A stretch of 64,000 nt of DNA from Gracilibacillus salinarum (lineage in GTDB: Bacteria > Bacillota > Bacilli > Bacillales > Amphibacillaceae), in assembly GCF_022919575.1 (NCBI RefSeq), contig NZ_CP095071.1, positions 3,916,001-3,980,000 on the forward strand, read 5' to 3'. How positions within the stretch are numbered: position 1 is the first letter of the stretch; each line of letters starts with the position of its first letter. Below, one piece after another: positions 63,977-64,000 of the stretch. The notes under the pieces were generated by a model. It was not told the origin of the DNA, did no database searches, and was given only the letters and a program-made list of their open reading frames with translations. A program made the translations under genes and the position numbers.

Positions 63977-64000
63977 AACATATTAGAAACCTTGAAACGA

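Overview
The DNA is A+T-rich, with strong AGGAGG-type ribosome binding sites, frequent TTG/GTG starts and rho-independent terminators. The recognisable genes (MocR regulator, YfmL-like DEAD-box helicase, actin-type ParM, Bacillus-type Zur boxes) point to a Bacillaceae-type Firmicute. A replication-like gene (26.3-27.9 kb) and a ParMR partition pair (33.0-34.2 kb) show that at least the middle is plasmid backbone. The right-hand 9 kb looks chromosomal. The window is therefore either a large mosaic plasmid or a chromosomal region carrying an integrated plasmid and several transposons; the sequence alone does not decide this.

Layout. 1-1 kb: no convincing gene, but four direct 20-bp repeats that look like the end of a transposon entering from the left; then a lipoprotein. 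1.8-8.0 kb: an operon of four overlapping or abutting genes, two clear tyrosine recombinases flanking a giant DNA-binding protein, plus a small coiled-coil protein (Tn554/recombinase-trio-like). 8.4-19.8 kb: a GNAT acetyltransferase; a truncated lipoprotein; then a 10.3-kb stretch bounded by 38-bp Tn3-type inverted repeats with no Tn3 transposase. Inside lie an IS21-like unit whose 22-bp-spaced end repeats enclose DeoR/HAD and NUDIX genes, and a MocR regulator divergent from a phzF-MFS-lysE operon with a direct/inverted-repeat operator between them. 19.8-35.6 kb: plasmid backbone with many small genes, two dispersed repeat families, a HEPN protein, an XRE regulator, the putative Rep, an IS21 insertion in a dCMP deaminase gene, a GIY-YIG/TPR protein, an hsdR relic, ParMR and a double four-helix-bundle (Avd-like) protein.

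36-55 kb: an accessory island. Several nucleases (two HNH, one PD-(D/E)XK), a two-gene unit sharing an NSTNIQ motif and a small tyrosine recombinase precede a Tn7-like transposition operon tnsA-tnsB-tnsC-tniQ. That operon runs on into an unknown 256-aa protein and a Clp-type AAA+ ATPase. A 397-aa HTH-like protein and a 1188-aa SIR2 (probable NADase) protein follow as likely anti-phage cargo. A 339-bp gene-free element with six copies of one binding-site-like repeat closes the island.

55.6-64 kb: ordinary genes: MarR with a divergent quinone reductase and palindromic operators, a DEAD-box helicase, a broken nucleotidyltransferase, a NUDIX hydrolase, a lipoprotein, a macrolide-type glycosyltransferase and a zinc-regulated (Zur box) pair including an FAD-dependent oxidoreductase. 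The last bases hold another Zur-controlled promoter for a gene beyond the window.
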